A stretch of 64,000 nucleotides of DNA from Verrucosispora sp. WMMD573 (GCF_027497175.1 NZ_CP114901.1:2418001-2482000), one strand, 5' to 3'. Positions 1-8,623 are shown, counted from the stretch's first letter. Notes: a model not told the origin generated them from the sequence alone. Numbers and translations are program-made.

Positions 1-93
1 GGGGTCTGAATCGATAGGGCAGGGCGAGACCGGGTGGTACGGACGACCGTCCGGGAGGCGTGTCGGGAGGGCGACTCCATTATCAAGTTTGGC

Positions 94-123
94 TTGACGG
101 CGCACGCATTACACGCGTGTAAT
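94..123 (+). promoter_or_regulatory. Probable whiB2 promoter with a perfect 16-bp palindrome
   Basis: A TTGACG hexamer (94-99) is followed 18 bases later by TGTAAT (118-123), a plausible -35/-10 pair. The -10 lies inside a perfect palindrome, ATTACACGCGTGTAAT (108-123). A dyad covering the -10 is a likely operator. The leader to the whiB2 ATG is about 110 nt and ends in a strong AAGGAGG (227-233). The binding protein is unknown. Confidence 0.5.
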
Positions 124-240
124 TTGAATGGGGCTGTTCGCACGGAACGCACGATAACGGGACCGGACGGACAAAAGCACGCCTTTCGCGTGGGGGGTTG
201 CAGCGGCGACGACGCCGGTGCGCGACAAGGAGGCAACTGA

Positions 241-498
241 ATGGACGGCCAACTCGAGGCGGCCGACCTGCTCGGAAACGCGCCGGAGTGGCAGGAGCGG
301 GCCCTGTGCTCGCAGACCGATCCGGAGGCGTTCTTCCCCGAGAAGGGCGGCTCGACCCGCGAAGCGAAGCGCATCTGCTCGCGGTGCGAGGTCAAGACGG
401 AATGCCTCGAATACGCTCTCGGCCACGACGAGCGGTTCGGGATCTGGGGTGGACTCTCCGAACGGGAGCGGCGCAAGCTCAAGCGCCGGGCGGCCTGA
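241..498 (+). CDS. whiB2: WhiB-family iron-sulfur transcriptional regulator (WhiB2/WhmD type)
   Basis: This 85-residue protein has the full WhiB signature. Four cysteines (C23, C46, C49, C55) can hold a 4Fe-4S cluster, the turn motif FGIWGG sits at about 66-71, and a basic tail (RERRKLKRR) follows. WhiB2/WhmD proteins work with the principal sigma factor in septation and cell-division control; that role is family knowledge. The ATG is preceded by AAGGAGG at ideal spacing. The neighbouring metallopeptidase-like and DUF3499 genes are also neighbours of whiB2 in Mycobacterium (from memory), which supports the WhiB2 rather than WhiB1 assignment. Confidence 0.92.
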   Translation: MDGQLEAADLLGNAPEWQERALCSQTDPEAFFPEKGGSTREAKRICSRCEVKTECLEYALGHDERFGIWGGLSERERRKLKRRAA

Positions 499-518
499 GT
501 CGACGTGGGGCGGGGCGG

Positions 519-534
519 TTGGGGACCGTCCCCA
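519..534. terminator. Short GC hairpin between convergent genes
   Basis: GGGGA-CCG-TCCCC forms a 5-bp stem with a 3-base loop between the ends of whiB2 (+) and the metallopeptidase-family gene (-). There is no T-run. It may serve as a weak bidirectional terminator. Confidence 0.3.
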
Positions 535-574
535 CCCGGCGCGGTCAAGGTCGTTCCACCCGGCCCGGCGGTGA

Positions 575-1024
575 TCAGGCCAACTCGTCCGGATCGACGC
601 CGAGCAGGTTCGCGACCTGCTCGATGATGACATCGTGGACCAGATCGGCGAGATCCTCCCGGTCCATCGCCCGAAATTCCAGCGGTCGCCGGTACAGCAC
701 GATCCGGGGCGGAACCTCTTGGCGGCCGGGTCGCCCGGGTAGCAGCCGGGCCAGCGGCACCTCGCCATCCTCCAGCACGTCGGAGTCGTAGACGTTCAGG
801 TCGGGCGGGACGTCCTCGACGGCGAACTCCACCCCGGCCAGCTCCTTGGCGAACCGACGCTCCAGCGTCTCGACGGTGTCCAGCACCAGATCATCGAAGA
901 TCTCCGCCTTGGTCCGCGCCAGCGGCACGGTGGCCGGCACCAGCCGCCCACGCAGACCGCGGCCGTGCCGGTCGCGGTGCGCCCGCCGGCCGGTGCCGGG
1001 GCGGCGGTTCTCCGGGCTCGTCAT
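575..1024 (-). CDS. Metallopeptidase (zincin-like) family protein with degenerate HExxH
   Basis: This 149-residue protein resembles the small 'metallopeptidase family' proteins found beside whiB2 in actinobacteria. It has a basic N-terminus, then a conserved core (LYRRPLEF near the middle) ending in a helix where the zinc motif is expected. That helix reads LVHDVIIEQVANLLG, so the HExxH pair of histidines and glutamate is not intact and zinc hydrolysis is doubtful. I chose the ATG at 1024 because the protein aligns from MTSPENRR; the frame is open upstream to 1093. It converges on whiB2. Its function is unknown. Confidence 0.75.
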   Translation of the reverse strand: MTSPENRRPGTGRRAHRDRHGRGLRGRLVPATVPLARTKAEIFDDLVLDTVETLERRFAKELAGVEFAVEDVPPDLNVYDSDVLEDGEVPLARLLPGRPGRQEVPPRIVLYRRPLEFRAMDREDLADLVHDVIIEQVANLLGVDPDELA

Positions 1025-1176
1025 GAGCCAAAGAGTAGCTTCCGGCCCGCTGCTGGCCGCGTCAGCGCCGAACTCGTGGCGCGTTGCGGCCACGGACGAG
1101 AAATGTGATCACCAAGACGGGCGTGTCGTAACGCGAAGCGGTGCGCCGGAGCCGGTAATGGAGATACCCTGCGCCG

Positions 1177-1554
1177 GTGAGGTCACCACGGCGCTGCTCC
1201 CGCAACGGCTGCCCCCGGCAAGCGGTCGCCACGCTGACCTATGTCTACAACGAGTCGACCGCCGTGGTGGGCCCATTGGCCGCCTTCGCCGAGCCGCATA
1301 CGTACGACCTCTGTGAGCCGCACGCCCGCAGCCTGACTGCTCCGCGCGGCTGGGAGGTGGTCCGGCACGAGGGCGAGTTCGAGCCGCCGCCGCCGACCAC
1401 GGACGACCTGGTGGCCCTGGCCGAGGCGGTTCGGGAGGCCGCCCGCCCCGCCCCCCGTCCACCTCAGGACGACCAGAACCACCCCTCCGCACCCCCCGCC
1501 GCCTCCCCTTCCTCCCGCCGCGGCCACCTCCGCGTAATCCCCCCCACCCACTAA
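1177..1554 (+). CDS. DUF3499 family protein
   Basis: This 125-residue protein matches the actinobacterial DUF3499 family. Its N-terminus is MRSPRRCSRNGCPRQAVATL, a CxxxxC pair resembling a half zinc ribbon, followed by CEPHARSLTAPRGWEV, which supplies another Cys/His pair. The last 40 or so residues are Pro/Ser-rich and probably disordered. The start is a GTG. It is divergent from the metallopeptidase-like gene, with about 150 bp between them. The function is not known; a zinc-binding fold is inferred from the cysteines. Confidence 0.8.
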   Translation: MRSPRRCSRNGCPRQAVATLTYVYNESTAVVGPLAAFAEPHTYDLCEPHARSLTAPRGWEVVRHEGEFEPPPPTTDDLVALAEAVREAARPAPRPPQDDQNHPSAPPAASPSSRRGHLRVIPPTH

Positions 1555-1587
1555 CCCACCCCCTCCGCTACCCGGCGTCGCTGTCGT

Positions 1588-1652
1588 GCGTTGATCATGA
1601 GGTTAGCGGCGTTTTTGATCTCTAGAAATGCCGCTAACCTCATGATCAACGC
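1588..1652. repeat. Palindromic GATCATG-family repeat, copy 1
   Basis: Two perfect 23-bp inverted arms (1588-1610 and 1630-1652) surround a 19-nt AT-richer loop. The outer part of each arm is GCGTTGATCATGAGGTTAGC or its complement. Three related elements occur at 8624-8700, 9707-9781 and 28785-28853. It lies in the gap between DUF3499 and the XRE gene (1555-1857), which otherwise shows no gene. It could act as a bidirectional terminator or be a REP-like element. Confidence 0.85.
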
Positions 1653-1857
1653 TTGTGGCGGGGTGGGGGTCGGGTGGGCGGCCGCCGCGCTTTTGGGTTG
1701 GCCGTGATCGATGCCGTTTGCGGGGCGTCTCGGGGGCATCTGGAGCGCATCTCGGATGCGCGAAACAGTCCTGGCCGCAACACGCCGGCAGCCGGCGGAC
1801 ATGGCCACTCCTGGTGACTAGCGTGCGCCGGAGGGTGACGCGAGTCGGGAGGCTGCG

Positions 1858-2646
1858 ATGGGCAACGGGACAGTGGGCAACGAGGCGCTGCGGGTGGCGA
1901 TGGCGGACAAGGGCGAGACGGCCGAGTCCCTGGCCGGCAAGGTGGGCGTCGACCCGAAGACGGCGGCCCGCTGGCTGGCGGACGGGCGGATCCCGCATCC
2001 ACGGACCCGGATCGCCGTCGCCAACCTCCTCGGGCGCAGGGCCGCCGAACTCTGGCCGGAGCCATTCCGCCGCCGGGACCTGCCCTGGTTCCGGGCGTGG
2101 GCGGAACTGGAGCAGGACGTCAGGTCCCTCCGGTCGTACGAGCCGCTGCTCGTGCCGGGGCTGCTCCAGACCGAGGCGTACGCCCGGGCGGTGCTGGCCA
2201 CCGGCGGCCTTCTGTCGCCGACGGAGGTCGACGAGATCGTGGCGGCGCGGCTGGCGCGGCAGCTGGTGCTGGAGCGGGAGATTCCACTCCAGTTCGTCGC
2301 GGTGATCGACGAGGTGGTGCTGCGGCGGCCGGTCGGCCACGATCGAAGCGTGATGGCCGAGCAGTTGGCTCATCTGGCCGCGCTGGGCGAGCGGGAGCAC
2401 GTGCAGGTCCGGGTGATTCCGGCGGAGAACCCGTGGCACACCGGCCTGGCCGGGCCGTTCGTGCTGGCCCGGATGCCGGACGGCGCGGAGGCGGCCTATC
2501 TGGACAATCAACTGCGCGGTCAGGTGGTGACCGACAGTGCCGACCTTGCTAGCCTGGGCGCGAGGTGGGAGAGCGTCACCGGTGAGGCGCTGCCCCGCCG
2601 ACGGTCCATCGAGCTGATCAGGGAAGTGGCGACGACATGGAGTTGA
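1858..2646 (+). CDS. XRE-family regulator with C-terminal DUF5753
   Basis: The first 60 or so residues of this 262-residue protein form a helix-turn-helix (ESLAGKVGVDPKTAARWLADG). The rest matches the DUF5753 ligand/partner domain seen in actinobacterial XRE proteins (ARQLVLEREIPLQFVAVIDE and AAYLDNQ). The ATG follows GGGAGG at good spacing. The stop overlaps the DUF397 gene by 10 bp, so the two are translationally coupled. Such XRE-DUF397 pairs (WhiJ-like) are abundant in Streptomyces and relatives and have been linked to developmental control and toxin-antitoxin-like behaviour. The specific role here is unknown. Confidence 0.88.
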   Translation: MGNGTVGNEALRVAMADKGETAESLAGKVGVDPKTAARWLADGRIPHPRTRIAVANLLGRRAAELWPEPFRRRDLPWFRAWAELEQDVRSLRSYEPLLVPGLLQTEAYARAVLATGGLLSPTEVDEIVAARLARQLVLEREIPLQFVAVIDEVVLRRPVGHDRSVMAEQLAHLAALGEREHVQVRVIPAENPWHTGLAGPFVLARMPDGAEAAYLDNQLRGQVVTDSADLASLGARWESVTGEALPRRRSIELIREVATTWS

Positions 2647-2831
2647 CCGACGCCCGCTGGCGCACCGCCACCCGCAGCAGCAACAACGGCGGCAACTGTG
2701 TCGAGGTGGCCGACAACCTGCCCGGCCGGGTCCTGGTGCGCGACAGCAAGGACCGAACCGGCGGCACCCTGGCCTTCACCCCGACCGCCTGGCGTGCCTT
2801 CGTCATCAGCACCGTCCGCAGTACCGTCTGA
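2637..2831 (+). CDS. DUF397 domain-containing small protein
   Basis: This 64-residue protein is a single DUF397 domain. It has RWRTATRSSNNGGNCVEVAD at the N-terminus, then VLVRDSKDRTGG and LAFTPTAWRAFV, the classic family signatures. It starts inside the 3' end of the XRE gene and is almost certainly co-translated with it. DUF397 proteins are small partners of the adjacent XRE regulator; the molecular activity is not settled. Confidence 0.9.
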   Translation: MELTDARWRTATRSSNNGGNCVEVADNLPGRVLVRDSKDRTGGTLAFTPTAWRAFVISTVRSTV

Positions 2832-3042
2832 GCCGCCACTCGCCTTACGGCCCGGTCGCCGCATTCGGTGTCCCAGCCCGGGTTCGTCGCCCTCGCCCGG
2901 CCTCGGTCGCCCGGCTCCGTCACCGGTTGCCCTCGCCCCGCTCGGTCGTCCCGAGATGCGGCATCTTGCGGTTTTACGCGACCTGGATGACGCGGGATGC
3001 GGCATGTCGCGTGGATCAAGCAGCATGTCGACTGGATCAGGC

Positions 3043-3206
3043 GGCCTGGGTGGGTCGGGCGGCCTGGGTGGGTCGGGCGGCCTGGGTGAGCGAGTGGCCC
3101 GGGAGGGGCCGGCCTGGGTGAGCGAGTGGCCCGGGAGGGGCCGGCCTGGGTGAGCGGGTGGCCCGGGAGGGGCCGGCCTGGGTGAGCGGGTGGCCCGAGT
3201 GGATCA
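3043..3206. repeat. Minisatellite: 18-bp units switching to 32-bp units
   Basis: GGCCTGGGTG begins at 3043, 3061 and 3079 (18-bp spacing), then at 3079, 3111, 3143 and 3175 (32-bp spacing). The 32-bp unit is GGCCTGGGTGAGCGAGTGGC followed by CCGGGAGGGGCC, with small changes and a decayed last copy. A 32-bp period does not keep a reading frame, so the array is noncoding. The gap 2832-3473 contains this array, the array at 3292, and no convincing gene. Confidence 0.85.
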
Positions 3207-3291
3207 AGCGGTCTGGATGAAGAAAGCAGCCGACCGCCGGCGCCCTGCACGCATAGCGCAGCCTGTGGATGGAGCAGGTGGCCGCGGCGGC

Positions 3292-3356
3292 GAGGCAGGG
3301 GGGTGCCCAGGGCGAGGCAGGGGGGTGCCCAGGGCGAGGCAGGGGGTGCCCAGGGC
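3292..3356. repeat. Minisatellite: three 22-bp units
   Basis: GAGGCAGGGGGGTGCCCAGG plus GC repeats at 3292, 3314 and 3336; the third copy is one G shorter. Each unit contains a small GGGTGCCC dyad. It lies about 120 bp upstream of potD, so it may affect that leader. It shares no sequence with the first array except GC content. Confidence 0.8.
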
Positions 3357-3473
3357 GTGGTTGGCACCCTCGCCTCGTGTCAGGATCATTCGTCTGTCGC
3401 CGCCGGCTCTTCAGCCCCAGCCGGCAGGCTTACCCCCGTCCCGTCGCCGACGATCATCGATAGGAACCGTCAC

Positions 3474-4658
3474 ATGCGTAGTGCCCACCGGCCCTTCACC
3501 CGGCGTGGCCTGCTCACCGGCACCCTCGGCTCGGCCGCGCTGCTCGCGGCCGGTGGCACCCTGGGCGGCTGCGGCACCCCGGCCGCGCAGCAGACCGAGG
3601 AGGGATGCGTCAGCGAGGACCTGTCCGGCGCGGAGAAGATGTTGGCGTTCTCCAACTGGCCGCAGTACCTGGACGTGGACCCCGACGACGAGTCGAAGCG
3701 CCCCAGCCTGGACGGTTTCGTCAGCAGCACCGGCATCCAGGTGACCTACACCGAGGACATCAACGACAACAACGAGTTCTTCGGCAAGGTGCAGACCCAG
3801 TTCGCCGCCTGCCAGAGCACCGGGCGGGACATCATGGTGCTCACCGACTGGATGGCCGCTCGCATGATCCGGCTCGGCTGGATCCAGAAACTCGACCGGG
3901 CGAAGCTGCCGAACGTCGAGGCCAACCTCCTGCCGTCGCTGCGGAACCGCCCCTTCGACGCCGAGAACCAGTTTGCCGTCCCGTGGCAGTCCGGGCTCGC
4001 CGGACTGGCTTACAACGGCCGGGTCACCGGGGAGATCCGTACCATCGACGAGCTGCTCACCCGCCCCGATCTCAAGGGCAGGGTGACCGCGCTCAGCGAG
4101 ATGCACGACACCATGGGCCTGCTGTTGATGTCCAACGGCCACGATCCGGCGGACTTCACCGCCGCCCAGTTCGACGACGCGCTCAACAAGCTCAAGCGGG
4201 CCGTGGATTCGGGGCAGATCCGCCGGTTCACCGGCAACGACTACGCCCCGGAACTGGCGAAGGGCGACATCGCCGCGTGCGTCGGCTGGTCCGGCGACAT
4301 CATCCAACTCGGCTTCGAAGACGAACGGATCAAGTTCGTGGTGCCGGACTCCGGCGTGCTGCTCTGGTCCGACAACATGCTGGTGCCGAACCGGGCCAGT
4401 CACAAGGCCAACGCCGAAGAGCTGATCAATTACTACTACGATCCGGCGGTCGCCGCCCAGCTCGCCGCGTACGTGAACTACATCTGCCCGGTGCAGGGGG
4501 CACAGGCGGAGATGGAGAAGATCGATCCGGAGCTGGCCGCGAACCCGCTGATCTTCCCGGACGAGACCATGCTCGCCAGGTCCCGGGTCTTCATGGCGCT
4601 GGACGAGCAGCAGGAACGCGAGTACGAGAGCAAGTTCCAGCAGGTTGTCGGTGCGTGA
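3474..4658 (+). CDS. potD: Spermidine/putrescine-type ABC transporter substrate-binding lipoprotein
   Basis: This 394-residue protein begins with a twin-arginine signal (FTRRGLLTGTLG) and a lipobox-like LGGC, so it is probably a Tat-exported lipoprotein. The mature part is a PotD-like periplasmic-binding fold: LAFSNWPQYLDVD, FVSSTGIQVTYTEDIN, and WSDNMLVPNRASHKANAEE near the C-terminus. The ATG at 3474 was chosen because the signal peptide starts there; the upstream frame runs through the minisatellite. It is the first gene of a potD-A-B-C operon. Polyamine specificity is inferred from family resemblance; the ligand is untested. Confidence 0.88.
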   Translation: MRSAHRPFTRRGLLTGTLGSAALLAAGGTLGGCGTPAAQQTEEGCVSEDLSGAEKMLAFSNWPQYLDVDPDDESKRPSLDGFVSSTGIQVTYTEDINDNNEFFGKVQTQFAACQSTGRDIMVLTDWMAARMIRLGWIQKLDRAKLPNVEANLLPSLRNRPFDAENQFAVPWQSGLAGLAYNGRVTGEIRTIDELLTRPDLKGRVTALSEMHDTMGLLLMSNGHDPADFTAAQFDDALNKLKRAVDSGQIRRFTGNDYAPELAKGDIAACVGWSGDIIQLGFEDERIKFVVPDSGVLLWSDNMLVPNRASHKANAEELINYYYDPAVAAQLAAYVNYICPVQGAQAEMEKIDPELAANPLIFPDETMLARSRVFMALDEQQEREYESKFQQVVGA

Positions 4659-4659
4659 G

Positions 4660-5811
4660 ATGGCGCGGGAGACTCCGGCTGGTGACCTGACGCTGGCCAA
4701 CCTCACCAAGACCTTCGGCACCTTCACCGCGGTCGACGACCTCAGCCTGACCGTTCCGCAGGGCTCGTTCTTCGCCCTGCTGGGCGCGTCCGGCTGCGGC
4801 AAGACCACCACGCTTCGGATGGTCGCCGGTCTGGAGGAGCCGACCAGCGGGCAGGTCCTGCTCGGTGACCGCGACGTCTCCCGGCTGCGGCCGTACAAAC
4901 GACCTGTCAACACGGTGTTCCAGAGCTACGCGCTCTTCCCGCACCTGGACGTCTTCGAGAACGTCGCCTTCGGGCTGCGGCGGCGCGGTATCCGCTCGGT
5001 CGACGACCACGTACGGCAGATGCTGAATCTGGTGCAGCTCGACGGGTACGAGCGACGCCGCCCCGCCCAGCTCTCCGGCGGCCAGCAGCAGCGCGTCGCG
5101 TTGGCCCGGGCACTCATCAACCGCCCGGAGGTGCTGCTGCTCGACGAGCCGCTCGGCGCGCTCGACGTCAAGCTGCGTCGCCAGATGCAGATCGAACTCA
5201 AGCGAATCCAGACCGAGGTGGGCATCACCTTCGTGCACGTCACCCACGACCAGGAGGAAGCCATGACCATGGCGGACACGGTCGCGGTGATGAACGCCGG
5301 CCGGATCGAGCAACTCGGCCCGCCGGCCGAGATCTACGAATTCCCGGCGACCGCCTTCGTGGCCAATTTCCTCGGCCAGTCCAACCTGATCGCCGGTGCC
5401 GTCTCCAGCCGTAGCGGGGAAGACCTGCTGGTCACCGCGCACGGCGCGCGGTTCTCCGTGCCGTCGGCGCGGTCCCGCGCCGACCAGGGGCCGGTCTTTC
5501 TGGGCGTACGTCCCGAGAAGCTGCACCTGGCCGGGGCGGCGGTCCAGGTGCCCGCCGGCAACCAACATCTCGCCGGAACGATCTCCGATGCCGCCTACCT
5601 CGGGGTGAGCACGCAGTACCTGCTCCGTACCGGCTGGGGCACCGAGCTGAGCGTCTTCGTCGCCAACAGCGGTGCCCAGCAGCTTTTCAATGTCGGCGAA
5701 CGGGCCGTGGCGTACTGGAATCCGCAGCACGCCTTCCTGCTCGGCCGCCACGCCGACGAGGCGGACGCGACCAGCCCGGTCCGGAACGAGTCGGTCGGCG
5801 CGTCCCCGTGA
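4660..5811 (+). CDS. potA: Polyamine-type ABC transporter ATP-binding protein
   Basis: An ABC ATPase of about 383 residues with Walker A (GASGCGKTT), Q-loop ([10 protein letters not shown]), signature ([15 protein letters not shown]), Walker B ([12 protein letters not shown]) and H-loop (VHVTHD). A TOBE-like C-terminal regulatory domain follows ([12 protein letters not shown]). It couples ATP hydrolysis to uptake through PotB/PotC. The start is ambiguous: ATG 4660 directly follows the potD stop, while GTG 4651 would overlap it; neither has a clear ribosome site, so translational coupling is likely. Confidence 0.9.
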   Translation: MARETPAGDLTLANLTKTFGTFTAVDDLSLTVPQGSFFALLGASGCGKTTTLRMVAGLEEPTSGQVLLGDRDVSRLRPYKRPVNTVFQSYALFPHLDVFENVAFGLRRRGIRSVDDHVRQMLNLVQLDGYERRRPAQLSGGQQQRVALARALINRPEVLLLDEPLGALDVKLRRQMQIELKRIQTEVGITFVHVTHDQEEAMTMADTVAVMNAGRIEQLGPPAEIYEFPATAFVANFLGQSNLIAGAVSSRSGEDLLVTAHGARFSVPSARSRADQGPVFLGVRPEKLHLAGAAVQVPAGNQHLAGTISDAAYLGVSTQYLLRTGWGTELSVFVANSGAQQLFNVGERAVAYWNPQHAFLLGRHADEADATSPVRNESVGASP

Positions 5812-6734
5812 ATCGTGGACGCGAGGCCACGCTGGCTGACGTACCCACCGGGTCCGGGCAGCCCGCGTCGTCCCGGGCGGCCCGATCGGGGCGGCACCGG
5901 CTCCTGCCGTACCTGCTGTTGCTGCCGGGCACCGCCTGGCTGTTCCTCTTCTTCGCCGTGCCGTTGGCGCAGCTTGCCGCAGCCAGCCTCTACGACCCCA
6001 CCGGCTCACTCTCCACCGGGTACGAGCTGACCTGGTCTTTCAACAACTATCCGGCGGCGTTGCAGGCGTACTGGCCCCAGTTCGGTCGATCGTTCCTGTA
6101 CGCCGGCAGCGCGTTGGTGCTGGCGCTGCTGATGGGCTACCCCTTGGCGTACGCGATCGCGCAGAAGGCCGGTCGGTGGCAGAACCTGCTGCTGGTCTGC
6201 GTGATCGCGCCGATGTTCACCAGTCTCCTGGTGCGTACGCTGGCCTGGAAGACGATCCTGTCGGACAACGGTGCACTGGTCGGGCTGCTGCGCGACGTGC
6301 ACCTGCTCGGCCCGGACGGTCGGCTGCTGGCCACCCCGGTCGCGGTGGTGCTCGGCCTGACGTACAACTTCCTGCCGTTCCTGGTGCTGCCGCTGTACGC
6401 CAGCCTGGAACGGCTCGACCCTCGGCTGCTGGAGGCGGCCCGCGACCTGTACGCGAGCCCGCTGAGGACGTTCCGCCGGGTCACCCTGCCGCTGTCGATG
6501 CCCGGACTGATCGCCGGCACGCTGCTCTTCTTCATCCCGGCGACCGGCGACTACATCAACGCGGAACTGCTCGGCACCCCGAACGAGTACATGATCGGCA
6601 ATGTCATCGACTCGGCTTTCCTGGTCCGGCTCGACTACCCGCAGGGTGCGGCGCTGTCGTTCCTGCTGATGTCGGCGATCCTCGCGGTGGTCTTCGGCTA
6701 CCTGCGCCGTGCCGGCGCGGAGGAAGTCCTGTGA
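5808..6734 (+). CDS. potB: Polyamine-type ABC transporter permease
   Basis: This 308-residue inner-membrane protein has about six hydrophobic segments, the first at LLPYLLLLPGTAWLFLFFAV. The EAA loop that docks on the ATPase is present (LEAARDLYASPLRTFRRVTL). The GTG start overlaps the potA stop by 4 bp. It forms the heterodimeric channel with PotC. Assigned as PotB by operon position and by the conserved DYINAELLGTP segment near the last helices. Confidence 0.88.
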   Translation: MNRGREATLADVPTGSGQPASSRAARSGRHRLLPYLLLLPGTAWLFLFFAVPLAQLAAASLYDPTGSLSTGYELTWSFNNYPAALQAYWPQFGRSFLYAGSALVLALLMGYPLAYAIAQKAGRWQNLLLVCVIAPMFTSLLVRTLAWKTILSDNGALVGLLRDVHLLGPDGRLLATPVAVVLGLTYNFLPFLVLPLYASLERLDPRLLEAARDLYASPLRTFRRVTLPLSMPGLIAGTLLFFIPATGDYINAELLGTPNEYMIGNVIDSAFLVRLDYPQGAALSFLLMSAILAVVFGYLRRAGAEEVL

Positions 6735-6789
6735 GCGTGAGGAGTGCAGCGCAGCGGAGCCCCGCAGTCGCGAACGAAAGGCGGGCCCC
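6735..6789. repeat. Dispersed GAGGAGTG...GAGCCCCGCA repeat element
   Basis: The potB-potC gap contains GAGGAGTGCAGCGCAGCGGA followed by GCCCCGCAGTCGCGAACG. A similar inverted copy lies at 51173-51206 before prfB. It looks like a short dispersed intergenic element. In this operon it separates two genes that would normally overlap. Confidence 0.45.
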
Positions 6790-7605
6790 GTGACCCGCAT
6801 CTCCCGTTGGCTCGCCGAGCACTGGGTGATGGGCGTGGCCCTGCTGGTGCTCGGTTACCTCTTCCTGCCGATCGCCGTGGTCGCCGCACTGTCGTTCAAC
6901 CGCCCGTCGAGCCGGCTGTCGTACGACTTCAACGAGTTCACCCTCGACAACTGGCGCAATCCGTGCGCCAGTTCTGGGATGTGCGAAGCGGTGCTGCGCA
7001 GCGTGCAGATCGGGTTCCTCGCCACCGTGGCGGCCACCGTACTCGGCACGCTGATGGCCTTCGCCCTGGCCCGGCACCGGTTCCGGGGTCGGTCCGGGCT
7101 CAACGTGTTGATCTTCTTGCCGATGGCGACGCCGGAGCTGGTGCTGGGCACCTCGCTGCTCGCCCTCTTCGTCTCCGGCGGGGTGCCGCTCGGCTTCTGG
7201 ACCATCGTCATCGCCCACGTCATGTTCTGCGTGTCGTTCGTGGTGGTGACCGTCAAGGCGCGGCTGTCCGGAATGGACGGACGGCTGGAGGAGGCCGCGA
7301 TGGATCTGTACGCCAGTGAGTGGCAGACGTTCCGGCGGATCACCCTGCCGCTGGTGCTGCCCGGCATCGTGGCCGCCGCCCTGCTGGCGTTCTCGCTGAG
7401 CTTCGACGACTTCATCGTCACGAACTTCACCTCGGGCACCACGGTCACGTTCCCGATGTACGTCTGGGGCGCCGCCCAGCGGGGCATCCCACCGCAGGTC
7501 AACGTCATCGGCACGACCATGTTCGGAGTCGCGCTGCTAATGGTGCTGGCCACCTCGTTGGCGCGACCGGCAAGGGCCGGCGGTCAGCGGCCACCAGCCC
7601 CATGA
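6790..7605 (+). CDS. potC: Polyamine-type ABC transporter permease
   Basis: This 271-residue membrane protein has six predicted helices, starting at WVMGVALLVLGYLFLPIAVV. The EAA loop reads LEEAAMDLYASEWQTFRRIT, and FSLSFDDFIVTNFTSG is typical of PotC. The GTG at 6790 follows GGCGGGCC and gives a normal N-terminus; the frame extends upstream into the repeat. It is the last gene of the pot operon and pairs with PotB. Confidence 0.88.
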   Translation: MTRISRWLAEHWVMGVALLVLGYLFLPIAVVAALSFNRPSSRLSYDFNEFTLDNWRNPCASSGMCEAVLRSVQIGFLATVAATVLGTLMAFALARHRFRGRSGLNVLIFLPMATPELVLGTSLLALFVSGGVPLGFWTIVIAHVMFCVSFVVVTVKARLSGMDGRLEEAAMDLYASEWQTFRRITLPLVLPGIVAAALLAFSLSFDDFIVTNFTSGTTVTFPMYVWGAAQRGIPPQVNVIGTTMFGVALLMVLATSLARPARAGGQRPPAP

Positions 7606-7821
7606 CCCCCGGATCACCGACGACAGGCCGACCGGTTCCGGCTCATACCTTTGCACGCGTGGCGCTACCGGGCCGATAGCGGTCAGGAGCCAGTTGTTTC
7701 ATCAGGGTGACGATCGGAACCCAGCCATGACCTCTTGGTGAGCTGACCGGTGCATTTCGGTGCGGGCGACCGACGGAGCAGGGGATAGCGCCGCGAGTAC
7801 CGCCGATGAGACTCATTGAAT

Positions 7822-8613
7822 GTGACAACTCCGATGACCTTTCCTGGTCCGCCTCAGCCCGTTCCACCGTCGAGTTGGTTCAGTCGTCTCAGCCCTGCCC
7901 ATCGAGCCACGATGATCCTGGGTGGAGTGTTCATGTCGTTTGTCCTGCTCTGCTGCGCGGGCAGCACCGTCGTGGGCGCCTTCATTACTGAACCAGAACC
8001 CGGGCGAACAGGTGCTGCGGCCAACGAGGAGCCCGCCCCGGCCATCGTCGTACCCGAGCCGGTCGCGCCCGCTACTGGTGGTGCGGAGCCGGTACCCGCC
8101 ATCTCCGGTGACTCGACACCGATGCCCGCCGCCAGTGGTGACTCGGCCGTGACCGAACCCGCTGGACCGAGCAGCAATCCTGCAAGCCCGACTTCCGTCC
8201 CTACCCCTGTGGTGCAGACGCGCCGCCTCGTGGAGAAGAAGACCATCAGGCATGGCACCCGTACGGTGCAGGATTCCTCATTGGCCGAGGGGAAGCGGGT
8301 GGTCCGCACCCGGGGCGTGGATGGCGTACGCACACTGACCTACCGGGTGACCGTGGTGGATGGGGTGCGGACAGGTAAGGAACTGGTCAGCTCCGTCGTG
8401 ACGAAGAAGCCCGTCACCGAGGTCGTCGCCAAGGGCACCAAACCGACCTCCCGATGCGATCCGAACTACACGCCATGTGTGCCGATCGCCAGCGATGTCG
8501 ACTGCGCCGGCGGCAGCGGAAACGGACCCGCCTACGTGACCGGCCCGGTGAGAGTCGTCGGCACGGACATCTACGACCTCGACCGCGACAACGACGGCTG
8601 GGGCTGCGACTGA
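7822..8613 (+). CDS. Secreted or anchored G5-domain protein with Excalibur-like C-terminus
   Basis: An N-terminal membrane segment (ATMILGGVFMSFVLLCCAGS) is followed by a Pro/Ala/Ser-rich linker of about 90 residues. Next comes a G5 domain of about 75 residues (RRLVEKKTIRHGTRTVQDSS through VVTKKPVTEVVAKGTK). A cysteine-rich tail (CDPNYTPCVPIASDVDCAGG, ending YDLDRDNDGWGC) resembles the calcium-binding excalibur type. G5 domains bind cell-wall sugars or polysaccharides in other surface proteins. The start is uncertain: GTG 7822, TTG 7816 or ATG 7834; none has a clear ribosome site. The upstream gap from 7606 shows no gene. Confidence 0.75.
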   Translation: MTTPMTFPGPPQPVPPSSWFSRLSPAHRATMILGGVFMSFVLLCCAGSTVVGAFITEPEPGRTGAAANEEPAPAIVVPEPVAPATGGAEPVPAISGDSTPMPAASGDSAVTEPAGPSSNPASPTSVPTPVVQTRRLVEKKTIRHGTRTVQDSSLAEGKRVVRTRGVDGVRTLTYRVTVVDGVRTGKELVSSVVTKKPVTEVVAKGTKPTSRCDPNYTPCVPIASDVDCAGGSGNGPAYVTGPVRVVGTDIYDLDRDNDGWGCD

Positions 8614-8623
8614 TTACCCCTCG

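Noticed and set aside
3043..3356. CRISPR array
   Set aside because: Units are contiguous without unique spacers and no cas genes are present; these are minisatellites.
2832..3473. Small plus-strand frames such as 2927-3121 and 3190-3744 in the repeat region
   Set aside because: They are built from the repeats or run into potD in the wrong frame and lack ribosome sites.
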